Part shown: piece after piece, positions 1 to 6,893 of the stretch
Numbering within the stretch: the stretch's first letter is position 1
How the letters are laid out: the number at the start of each line of letters is the position of its first letter
Source of the DNA: SZUA-287 sp036397975
Lineage (GTDB): Bacteria > Bacteroidota > Ignavibacteria > UBA10030 > UBA6906
NCBI GenBank assembly: GCA_036397975.1
Contig: DASWHW010000222.1
Coordinates: 1 to 45,665 of the forward strand
Length of the DNA stretch: 45,665 nt
Direction: 5' to 3'
Notes under the pieces: generated by a model
Told to the model about the DNA's origin: nothing
Databases searched by the model: none
What the model saw: only the letters and a program-made list of their open reading frames with translations
Translations under genes and position numbers: made by a program

Positions 1-1
1 C

Positions 2-889
2 AGGTTATTCGTCAAGTTCGCGACCAACAGGATGGATCTTTGGCCCATGCTTCCCGGCGTCGATTCCCTCTTCGATACCACTCCTCTCTATAATCGATTT
101 GTGGATGGATACCTGGAATTGAAGAAGATTCGTGCCCGCAAGGTAGTAGATGATTTTTTTGTTTCCGTCAGTTCTCTCAACACCGGCGCATCATATCTTC
201 AATCCATTACCAATGAACGATCGGAACGGAAAGCGAAAGAGTATATCATGGCGTCTACCATCACAACAGTGGCGTATCCACCAGTGCGGACGATTGTGGA
301 CGATCCGGAGATTCCCGGCCATCTTGCGATGATTCCACAACTCTATGCCGATGGGGGAATCTCCAACAAGACCCCTCTTAAGACGATTCTCCGGGCGGGT
401 GATATCGGTGAGCTATTCGTCGTGAACACGTATCCCTCGTATCCGACACGAACCGAGCATAGCATTCGCGCACAGTTTCCGAATGTATTCTCCATGCTTA
501 TTCGGACCGCGCTGGAACTTCTCCCGAATCTCTACTTCACGCGCGATATGCAAAGTGTCCAGGAAGTCAACAATGACCTTGCAACATGGGAGCGGCTGAC
601 AAAGAAAGTTCTTGGCGCTGCTCCAGATGCGACAACTCGTGAACAACTGCAGAAGGCTTTGCTTAGCGAGGGAGAGAGGTTCTCCTTCAAGGAAGGAAAT
701 AAACACGTAATTCACCCGGTCATCATCGCTCCGGACGAAGAACTCCCGATCCAGGATACTGAATTCGTTCAGCCCAAGCTCGGACAGACATTTGCAATGG
801 GTCGTGCAAAGGCAAGGGAAGTACTTGAAGGGTTGACTTCACAGGCGGAAAGAAAATCAAATGGTTCTTTACCACGGGCCGCGATGTAG
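2..889 (+). CDS. Patatin-like phospholipase family protein, C-terminal part (5' end outside window)
   Basis: The reading frame is open from base 2, so the gene begins upstream of the window; the first ATG (base 32) is only an internal Met. The motif LYADGGISNKTP near residue 105 (counted from that Met) carries the Asp-Gly-Gly that supplies the aspartate of the Ser-Asp catalytic dyad in patatin-like acyl hydrolases. The nucleophile elbow (GxSxG) and the oxyanion loop would lie in the missing N-terminal part and cannot be checked. The remaining ~180 residues hold no further motif I recognise. Patatin-like enzymes hydrolyse acyl ester bonds of phospholipids; the substrate here is unknown. The gene is convergent with the sensor kinase that follows, with 28 bases between stop codons and no visible terminator. 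The family call is fairly safe, the function is not. Confidence 0.75.
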   Translation, partial: RLFVKFATNRMDLWPMLPGVDSLFDTTPLYNRFVDGYLELKKIRARKVVDDFFVSVSSLNTGASYLQSITNERSERKAKEYIMASTITTVAYPPVRTIVDDPEIPGHLAMIPQLYADGGISNKTPLKTILRAGDIGELFVVNTYPSYPTRTEHSIRAQFPNVFSMLIRTALELLPNLYFTRDMQSVQEVNNDLATWERLTKKVLGAAPDATTREQLQKALLSEGERFSFKEGNKHVIHPVIIAPDEELPIQDTEFVQPKLGQTFAMGRAKAREVLEGLTSQAERKSNGSLPRAAM

Positions 890-917
890 CGTTTTTATCC
901 GGGAAGAATGCCGCCCG

Positions 918-2135
918 CTAAGTCTTTAATCGGATCCGAAATGTTGTTCCTTCTCCCACGGCGCTTTTCTTCACAGAGAGCTTTCCTCGATGATACTCCT
1001 CAATAATGCGCTTTGAGAGGCTCAATCCCAGTCCCCAACCCCGTTTCTTTGTGCTATATCCCGGTCGGAATACATCCTTGTGGAGGCGGGGGTCAATTCC
1101 TTTCCCGGAATCAGTGACGTCGATAATCGCGTGACTGCCACTCTGGGAAAGATGAAAGGAAATTCTTCCTGATGTGCCGTCCATCGCATCGACCGCATTC
1201 TTCATCAGATTCTCGAGCACCCATTCGAACAATTCCCGGTTTACCTCCGCATAAACTTCTTCCTCGTTTTCAAAAACGATATCGACCGTCCGCCCCGATC
1301 GGGGAAGACGACGAGAGAAATACGCTACCACGGAACTAATCACTTCGCGCACATTTTCTTTTTTCAAATCGGGCCGGGAGCCAATTTTTGAAAAACGCTC
1401 GGCAACTTTATTAAGGCGCTCGACATCGCTGCTCATTTCATCGATTGTCGATTCCAGCTTCGGGTTTGTTCCGGCATCAATGCGAAGAAGTTCAACCCAC
1501 CCCATGAGACTCGACAGCGGCGTGCCGAGCTGGTGCGCCGTTTCTTTGGACATTCCCACCCAGATATTACTCTGCTCCGTTCGCTTGATATAGCTGAACC
1601 CGATGTAGGCACTAAAAATAAAAATTGTCGCCAGGGATATTTCGATAAACGGCAGCCAGCGGAGTTGCACAATGAGATCCGATTCACCATAGTGCACATA
1701 GTTCAAAATCAGGGAGTCATTGAGTGCGATCTTAATCGGAGTGTTGCGTTCATCCATTTTCCGCATGAGCCCAGAAACGAATTCCACTTGCTCCATAGGA
1801 GCGAGCTTAACGGTATCAATCTTAATATTCCGCCAGTAGTGCGGAGTATTTGCCGCATCGGTGAGGATAATGGGGAAGTCGATGGTACGGATGATTTCAT
1901 CAAAGAGAAAACTGTAGTCGCCGCCCGAAGAGTTATCCCGTGCGATATATTCGTAGGATCGTGCGTAGAGGTCGACAATTTCTCTTTGCTTTTGCAGAAG
2001 CCGATCGGTCACGTGTTGCGAGTAGACCAACATGCCGATAACGATCGTGGAAGCGATGGCGAGAAGGAGTACCTTGAAATCGCCGGTGCGCCCTGTCCAG
2101 GTCTGGGGTTTATGCGTGGAGTTTTTCTTGCTCAT
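918..2135 (-). CDS. Membrane sensor histidine kinase (orphan)
   Basis: 405 residues. A first membrane segment lies at about 21-38, a ~120-residue extracytoplasmic sensor region follows, and a second membrane segment lies at about 162-183. The cytoplasmic part has no recognisable HAMP or PAS domain and goes straight into the dimerisation helix with ETAHQLGTPLSSL (phospho-acceptor His201), then the N box NLMKNAVDA (~309-317), the G1 box DSGKGID (~342-348) and the G2 box GWGLGLSLSK (~366-375). All ATP-binding boxes are intact, so it should be an active kinase. The HQLGTPL form of the H box is common in Bacteroidota kinases. No response regulator is adjacent. It lies 29 bases downstream of purA on the same strand and is probably co-transcribed with it. 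The signal sensed is unknown. Confidence 0.9.
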   Translation of the reverse strand: MSKKNSTHKPQTWTGRTGDFKVLLLAIASTIVIGMLVYSQHVTDRLLQKQREIVDLYARSYEYIARDNSSGGDYSFLFDEIIRTIDFPIILTDAANTPHYWRNIKIDTVKLAPMEQVEFVSGLMRKMDERNTPIKIALNDSLILNYVHYGESDLIVQLRWLPFIEISLATIFIFSAYIGFSYIKRTEQSNIWVGMSKETAHQLGTPLSSLMGWVELLRIDAGTNPKLESTIDEMSSDVERLNKVAERFSKIGSRPDLKKENVREVISSVVAYFSRRLPRSGRTVDIVFENEEEVYAEVNRELFEWVLENLMKNAVDAMDGTSGRISFHLSQSGSHAIIDVTDSGKGIDPRLHKDVFRPGYSTKKRGWGLGLSLSKRIIEEYHRGKLSVKKSAVGEGTTFRIRLKT

Positions 2136-2164
2136 TTCCTGAATGGCAATGCCATGGCAGCGTT

Positions 2165-3436
2165 CTATGGCAATACAATTGTTTGATCTCGTCTGGGCCC
2201 GACTGAGATCATGGAGAGATTTGTACCGGTTTTCTCGGCGAGTACCTCGACGTATAGTTGCGCATTGAGGGGAAGCTCGTCATAATTCCGAACCTTGGCA
2301 AGTGGAGCATTCCACCCATCGTAGGATTCATAGATTGGCGTAATGGATTGAAGGGAATGAACATCACTGGGGAATGTTTTGAGTCTCTTCCCGTTAAATT
2401 CATATCCGACACAGATATCGATAGTCTCAAAAGAGTCGAGGACGTCAAGTTTTGTGATGGCGATTTTTTCGATGCCATTGACCATTGCAGAATACCGAAG
2501 GGCAACTGCATCGAACCACCCACATCGCCGCGGCCGCCCGGTCGTAGCGCCAAACTCGTGACCGATAGCCTGCAACCGTTCACCTGTTCCATTCTCTAAC
2601 TCAGTAGGGAAGGGACCGTTGCCAACGCGCGTTGTATATGCTTTGACAATCCCGAGAACAGAGTCGACGCAGGTGGGAGGAATGCCGAGTCCCGTACACG
2701 CGCCTCCGGATGTTGGATTAGATGACGTCACGAACGGATAAGTGCCATGGTCAACATCCAGCAATGCGCCTTGTGCTCCTTCCGCGATAATGCGCTTTCC
2801 GTCGCGGATCGCCTCTGAAAGGTAGAGAACGGTATCGGTAATGTACTCATCAATTTCCTTATCGAATTCTTGGTATTCCTGGATGATCTGATCAACGTCC
2901 AGTTTCGATTCGCCATAGATCTTCGTCAGGATCTGATTTTTTTCCTCGATGTTTATCTTCAGCTTGTGAGCAAGAATGTCACGATCAAGAAGATCAACGA
3001 TCTTGATTCCGGTACGCATGAACTTATCGATATAGGCAGGCCCGATTCCGCGTCCCGTTGTTCCGATTTTGGACGAGTGCTGTTCCCGAATCACATCCAA
3101 TTGTTTGTGGTAGGGCATGATTAAGTGGGCATTGTGGCTGATCAGCAGTCTGTTTCCGATATTGATGCCGGCTTCCTTCAATTGGTTGATTTCCTTCATG
3201 AGCGCGGAAGGATCGATCACGACGCCATTGCCGATGACGCAGGTAATGTGCTCATGGAAGATTCCGGAGGGAATAAGGTGGAGCACGTATTCCTTTGGAC
3301 CGATGCAGACCGTATGACCGGCATTGGCGCCCCCTTGATATCGCGCCACAATATCGGCATGCTCTGCAAGCATATCGATAATCTTTCCTTTACCCTCGTC
3401 ACCCCATTGGGCTCCAACGATAATCTGTACTGCCAT
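2165..3436 (-). CDS. purA: Adenylosuccinate synthetase
   Basis: 423 residues from the ATG at 3436; the frame stays open further upstream, but family members begin exactly at this MAVQIIVGAQWGDEGKGK motif. The enzyme condenses IMP with aspartate using GTP, the first committed step to AMP. Visible hallmarks are the GDEGKGK phosphate-binding loop with catalytic Asp13, the GGANAGHT segment with the catalytic His, GTTGRGIGPAY, EGAQGALLDVDHGTYP, and the GTP-binding TTGRPRRCGW. Length matches the family. An inverted-repeat terminator of the preceding STAS gene ends just upstream, so purA probably has its own promoter (candidate at 3451-3482). No clear Shine-Dalgarno sequence precedes the start. The orphan sensor kinase follows at 29 bases. 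Confidence 0.98.
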   Translation of the reverse strand: MAVQIIVGAQWGDEGKGKIIDMLAEHADIVARYQGGANAGHTVCIGPKEYVLHLIPSGIFHEHITCVIGNGVVIDPSALMKEINQLKEAGINIGNRLLISHNAHLIMPYHKQLDVIREQHSSKIGTTGRGIGPAYIDKFMRTGIKIVDLLDRDILAHKLKINIEEKNQILTKIYGESKLDVDQIIQEYQEFDKEIDEYITDTVLYLSEAIRDGKRIIAEGAQGALLDVDHGTYPFVTSSNPTSGGACTGLGIPPTCVDSVLGIVKAYTTRVGNGPFPTELENGTGERLQAIGHEFGATTGRPRRCGWFDAVALRYSAMVNGIEKIAITKLDVLDSFETIDICVGYEFNGKRLKTFPSDVHSLQSITPIYESYDGWNAPLAKVRNYDELPLNAQLYVEVLAEKTGTNLSMISVGPRRDQTIVLP

Positions 3437-3450
3437 GGCGTTCTTCAGTT

Positions 3451-3482
3451 CTGTATTATTGGAGAGAGTGTGAAGGGAACAA
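3451..3482 (-). promoter_or_regulatory. Candidate purA promoter (weak)
   Basis: On the minus strand TTG is followed after 21 bases by TAATACAG, which fits only the TA and final G of the Bacteroidota -7 box TAnnTTTG. The spacing is one base longer than in the other promoters of this window. The TTG is at the end of the T-run of the upstream terminator. Low confidence because the -7 box is poor. Confidence 0.3.
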
Positions 3483-3522
3483 AAAAATCTCCGATCCTTA
3501 ATCCAAGAAAATGTCGGAGATT
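3481..3522 (-). terminator. Rho-independent terminator after the secD-secF-STAS operon
   Basis: On the minus strand AATCTCCGA (3522-3514) and TCGGAGATT (3494-3486) form a perfect 9-bp stem with a 19-base loop. It is followed directly by a run of seven T (3487-3481, partly shared with the stem foot). It begins 20 bases after the STAS stop codon and separates that operon from purA. The loop is longer than typical, but stem and T-run are convincing. Confidence 0.8.
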
Positions 3523-3541
3523 CACCGGTGAGATGCAATTG

Positions 3542-3880
3542 CTACTTGAAACTCTTCACCGCTTCCTGCATTGTGGGATATTGCTCCATCATTGACTCGA
3601 GGCGAGTGATCTTGAAGAGATTCTGTATCTTGGCGGACGCACCGGCAATCTTCAAGCGGCCGCCGGCATTTTTCATCGTGGTCACGCCATTGATCAGCAG
3701 GCCAAGTCCCGAACTGTTGATAAATTGAACCTGGCTCAAGTCGATAACAAGGTTCTTCTTCCCGTCATCGATACATTCGTTGATTTTGCCGACGAGCGTC
3801 GTCGCATCAGGGCCGCCCATGAGACTGCCGGCGAGACCAATGACAGTGACCGTTCCTTGTTGTGTAGTTGTGAAATCCAT
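3542..3880 (-). CDS. STAS-domain protein, anti-sigma factor antagonist (SpoIIAA-like)
   Basis: 112 residues from the ATG at 3880, chosen because AAGGAG lies 8 bases upstream and the STAS fold begins at once; the frame is open further upstream into secF. The motif VQFINSSGLGLL contains the Ser (57/58) phosphorylated in SpoIIAA/RsbV-type antagonists. The residue before it is Asn instead of the more usual Asp. Such proteins bind and neutralise an anti-sigma kinase when unphosphorylated (partner switching). No anti-sigma kinase or SpoIIE-type phosphatase is encoded in the window. The gene follows secF by 22 bases and is closed by a terminator, so it is the last cistron of a secD-secF-STAS operon. 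Its regulatory target is unknown. Confidence 0.88.
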   Translation of the reverse strand: MDFTTTQQGTVTVIGLAGSLMGGPDATTLVGKINECIDDGKKNLVIDLSQVQFINSSGLGLLINGVTTMKNAGGRLKIAGASAKIQNLFKITRLESMMEQYPTMQEAVKSFK

Positions 3881-3902
3881 GTACTCTGCTCCTTGGGAGA
3901 GA

Positions 3903-4823
3903 TCAGGCTGCCTTCTTCCGCGCTTTCCTCTCGTTCCATTCAACGACGGTAGCGCTGGCAATATAGATAGAAGAATACGTTCCCGTTATAATACCGACAA
4001 CGAGAGCGAAGGAGAACCCGCTGTTCACTTCGCCCCCAAAGACAAACAAGACAATGAGCACAACAAAGATAGTGCCCGAGGTGATGATGGTGCGCGAAAG
4101 GGTTTCGTTCAAGCTCTTGTTAATAAGCTCGACTAGTCCCATGCTTCGAAAAATCTTTTTGTTTTCACGAATACGGTCGAAAATGACAACGGTGTCGTTG
4201 ACGGAGAGGCCAACCAGGGTCAGAAACGCAGCGATCATATTCTGCGATATTTCCAGATTGAGATTCGGCGTGAGCCCATCAAAGATCGAAACCATCCCAA
4301 TGGTGACCAACACGTCATGGAACAGAGCGATCAGAGCGCCAACACCATACACGAACTTGAATCGAAACGCGACATAAAGACAAATCGCCACGAGAGAGAA
4401 AAAGACAGCAAGATAGGCATCGCGCTGAAGTTCAGCTCCGATCTTTGGTCCGATCTTGTCTTCCTTGATAACTGTGAATGGATTGTCTTTGAAGTGTGTC
4501 GCGACACCTTCACGAATCTGATCTCCTATCGTGGTTCCTGCGCCCTGTTTGACTGTGCGGATAAGGATATCGCGGTTGCTCCCGAATGTCTTTATCTCCG
4601 CATCACCAAACCCGGCTTTGTCCATCGCACTACGCACTTCGCCGATTTCAACTTCGCGCGTGAACTCAACGACCAATTCCGTGCCTCCGAGAAAGTCAAT
4701 GCCGAAATGGAGTCCTTTGACCACCAGCGAGACGATTCCGGCGGTGATAAGCGCGGCGGAAATGAAGTAAAAGACTTTTCGGTACGCTAAGAAATCAATT
4801 GTTGTCTTGCCAAAAACTCGCAT
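3903..4823 (-). CDS. secF: Protein translocase subunit SecF
   Basis: 306 residues, the usual length. SecDF uses the proton gradient to pull preproteins across the inner membrane after SecYEG/SecA. The N-terminus has the first membrane helix and the GIDFLGGTE motif, then a periplasmic domain of about 100 residues, then five helices with the conserved VNDTVVIFDRIREN in the fourth-helix region. A GGAG sits 9 bases before the ATG. The gene lies 47 bases downstream of secD and is transcribed with it from the promoter at 6757-6787. SecD and SecF are separate polypeptides here rather than fused. Confidence 0.98.
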   Translation of the reverse strand: MRVFGKTTIDFLAYRKVFYFISAALITAGIVSLVVKGLHFGIDFLGGTELVVEFTREVEIGEVRSAMDKAGFGDAEIKTFGSNRDILIRTVKQGAGTTIGDQIREGVATHFKDNPFTVIKEDKIGPKIGAELQRDAYLAVFFSLVAICLYVAFRFKFVYGVGALIALFHDVLVTIGMVSIFDGLTPNLNLEISQNMIAAFLTLVGLSVNDTVVIFDRIRENKKIFRSMGLVELINKSLNETLSRTIITSGTIFVVLIVLFVFGGEVNSGFSFALVVGIITGTYSSIYIASATVVEWNERKARKKAA

Positions 4824-4870
4824 GTACTAAATCTCCGTGTGTCGATCGCGTTCGTGATTAAAGAGCATTG

Positions 4871-6685
4871 TTATCCGAAGTTTACCAACGACTGATTCTT
4901 GTCCGTCATGATGTCAAAGAATATTCTTGTAATGTAAATGGCGCTGAACATGCTGGCGGCGACTCCAATAATGAGTGTGAGTGCGAACCCCTGAACAGGG
5001 CCGCTTCCGAATTGAAAGAGAATCAATCCAGTGATGAACGTGGTGACGTTTGAGTCGAGAATGGCACTAAAGGCTTTTGCATATCCTTCATCGATTGCCG
5101 CCCGCAGCGTCTTACCCGTTTCCTGCTCTTCACGGATGCGTTCATAAATCAGAACATTCGCATCGACGGCAATGGCAAGAGTCAGAATAATTCCGGCAAT
5201 TCCGGGCAGGGTTAATGTGCCACCGAAGTATGCCAACACCCCAAGGATGAAGAGCATGCAAAAGACCACCGCAAAATCTGCGACGATTCCTCCGGTGCGA
5301 TAGTAAATCACCATAAACAGGATGGTAAGAAGAGTTGCCAATCCTGCGGAAAGAAGGCCCTTGCGGATCGAGTCCTCACCGAGAGAGGGACCAACGGACC
5401 GTTGTTCAATAATGTCGACTGGGGCAGGAAGGGCACCCGCTTTCAATACGATCTCGAGCAGCTTACCTTCCTCAAGGTTTTCCATTCCTTCAATCTGTGA
5501 ATGTCCGCCGGTTATTTTCGAACGCACAACCGGAGCGGAGAACACAGATTGATCAAGAACGATTGCAATGCGCTTGTTAATATTGGCGCCCGTGATCCGC
5601 GACCACTCTCTTGATCCTTCAGTATTCATCTCCATCGTCACAATCGGTTGATTGTAATTCGGATCGATCGTTGCCCGCGCGTTTGTAATGACGCCCCCTT
5701 CAAGTTCTGCGGCCTTTTTTGCCGGGTACAGGGTAAAATATTTCTTGCCGTCCTGTCCGAGCTGCCCTTTTGCACTCCAGAGGAATTCCATATCGCTCGG
5801 GATCAGTCGCTTGATATCACTGCGATCGAGGAGGCGGCGAACCTTATCTTTGTTCTCTTCCGCCACTGTTGCCACTCCCTGTTGAGTAAAACCGGCGATC
5901 GCAAAGAAGGGATGTTCCTTTGCAAACTGTTCAGGAGTTTTTTCTACTTCGGGAGTAATATTGGTGGTATCCTCGGGCGTGCTCGTTGAGTCCTTGGAGG
6001 CAAGGAATTTATCGATACCCTCCATCACGCGGGCGGCGACTTCAGGTTCCTTGAGAAGCCGGAATTCGAGTAGGGCGGTTTTGCCAACGAGGTCCTGAAC
6101 CTCGCGTTCGTTCGAGACTCCGGGAAGTTCAACAATAATCCTAGTGCCGCCCAACTTTTGAATAGAAGGCTCAGAAACTCCGTATTGATCGACCCGGTTC
6201 CTCACGATTTGCATCCCGCGATCGACCGCTTTTTTTGCCTCATCCTCCAGAAAGAGGAACACGTCGTCATCCGTGTCGCGAAGGTTCAGATAGTACCGGC
6301 TGAGCCGAACTCCCCGTTTTTCACATTCACCTCTGAACAATACAACCGGCGACTCATCAGACCTGGCCACTTGCTGCCGAACTTCTTTGATGATCGCGGC
6401 AAACGCATCATCTTTGTTCTTCGCAAGTTTCTCGATAAGACTGACGACATTCACTTCCAGGACGACGCGCATGCCGCCTTGAAGGTCGAGGCCGAGTTTA
6501 ATCCGCTTCTTCCGGTATTCACGAATTTCTGTTTCGTGCTGCTCAACGAACTGCAGGCTGTCGGCGCCGCTCAGTGCCTTCTTCTGTGCACTCAATTCAT
6601 AGTCTTGATACGTCGGAAAGAGAAACCACATCGACAATAAGACTGAAGCCGCAACGACGATTACTCTAAATCTATACTTTCGCAC
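4871..6685 (-). CDS. secD: Protein translocase subunit SecD
   Basis: 604 residues starting at a GTG (6685) with GGAGG six bases upstream. Partner of SecF in late export of preproteins. The sequence shows the first membrane helix at about 8-25, the signature LGLDLQGGMRV near residue 65, a large periplasmic region to about 440, then five membrane helices with AVDANVLIYERIREE, the motif that carries the proton-path aspartate. The P1 head contains an acidic, Thr/Pro-rich insertion (about 235-255, with STSTPEDTT), probably a flexible loop. No yajC is next to it, although yajC often precedes secD in other bacteria. It is the first gene of an operon with secF and the STAS gene. Confidence 0.98.
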   Translation of the reverse strand: MRKYRFRVIVVAASVLLSMWFLFPTYQDYELSAQKKALSGADSLQFVEQHETEIREYRKKRIKLGLDLQGGMRVVLEVNVVSLIEKLAKNKDDAFAAIIKEVRQQVARSDESPVVLFRGECEKRGVRLSRYYLNLRDTDDDVFLFLEDEAKKAVDRGMQIVRNRVDQYGVSEPSIQKLGGTRIIVELPGVSNEREVQDLVGKTALLEFRLLKEPEVAARVMEGIDKFLASKDSTSTPEDTTNITPEVEKTPEQFAKEHPFFAIAGFTQQGVATVAEENKDKVRRLLDRSDIKRLIPSDMEFLWSAKGQLGQDGKKYFTLYPAKKAAELEGGVITNARATIDPNYNQPIVTMEMNTEGSREWSRITGANINKRIAIVLDQSVFSAPVVRSKITGGHSQIEGMENLEEGKLLEIVLKAGALPAPVDIIEQRSVGPSLGEDSIRKGLLSAGLATLLTILFMVIYYRTGGIVADFAVVFCMLFILGVLAYFGGTLTLPGIAGIILTLAIAVDANVLIYERIREEQETGKTLRAAIDEGYAKAFSAILDSNVTTFITGLILFQFGSGPVQGFALTLIIGVAASMFSAIYITRIFFDIMTDKNQSLVNFG

Positions 6686-6756
6686 TCAGAACCTCCGGGA
6701 TCAGGCAAAAGGGAAAATGACTTTGGAAGGATACAAATCGGTAAAATAAAAGCTCA

Positions 6757-6787
6757 CAAATATAAATGAACACCCTCTGAAAGTCAA
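6757..6787 (-). promoter_or_regulatory. secD operon promoter, Bacteroidota type
   Basis: On the minus strand TTG, exactly 20 bases, then TATATTTG, a perfect match to the Bacteroidota -7 box TAnnTTTG. It can also be read as a sigma-70 promoter, TTGACT-17 bases-TATATT. The start of transcription would lie near 6753, leaving a leader of about 70 bases before the GTG of secD. Its -33 box is 9 bases from the -33 box of the divergent promoter at 6797-6827. Confidence 0.75.
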
Positions 6788-6796
6788 TAAAAAACG

Positions 6797-6827
6797 TTGC
6801 TTTTCCAGACGTATTACGTTATATTTT
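6797..6827 (+). promoter_or_regulatory. Promoter of the ppiD-like operon, Bacteroidota type
   Basis: TTG, exactly 20 bases, then TATATTTT (seven of eight positions fit TAnnTTTG). It stands back to back with the secD promoter in the 208-base intergenic region. The leader to the ATG at 6894 would be about 60 bases and contains GGAGG 13 bases before the start. I see no other element in this intergenic region. Confidence 0.65.
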
Positions 6828-6893
6828 TTTTGACTTCTTCAAAAATGTCATCCTATTACTTTTTCCTCGACAAGTGGAGGTTCTTTTTATTGT

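Noticed and set aside
1533..2186. 217-codon open frame on the plus strand opposite the sensor kinase
   Set aside because: It is antisense to a clear kinase gene, has no motif or ribosome-binding site, and follows from the codon bias of the real gene.
4317..4790. 157-codon plus-strand frame opposite secF
   Set aside because: Shadow of secF, which has all family motifs on the other strand.
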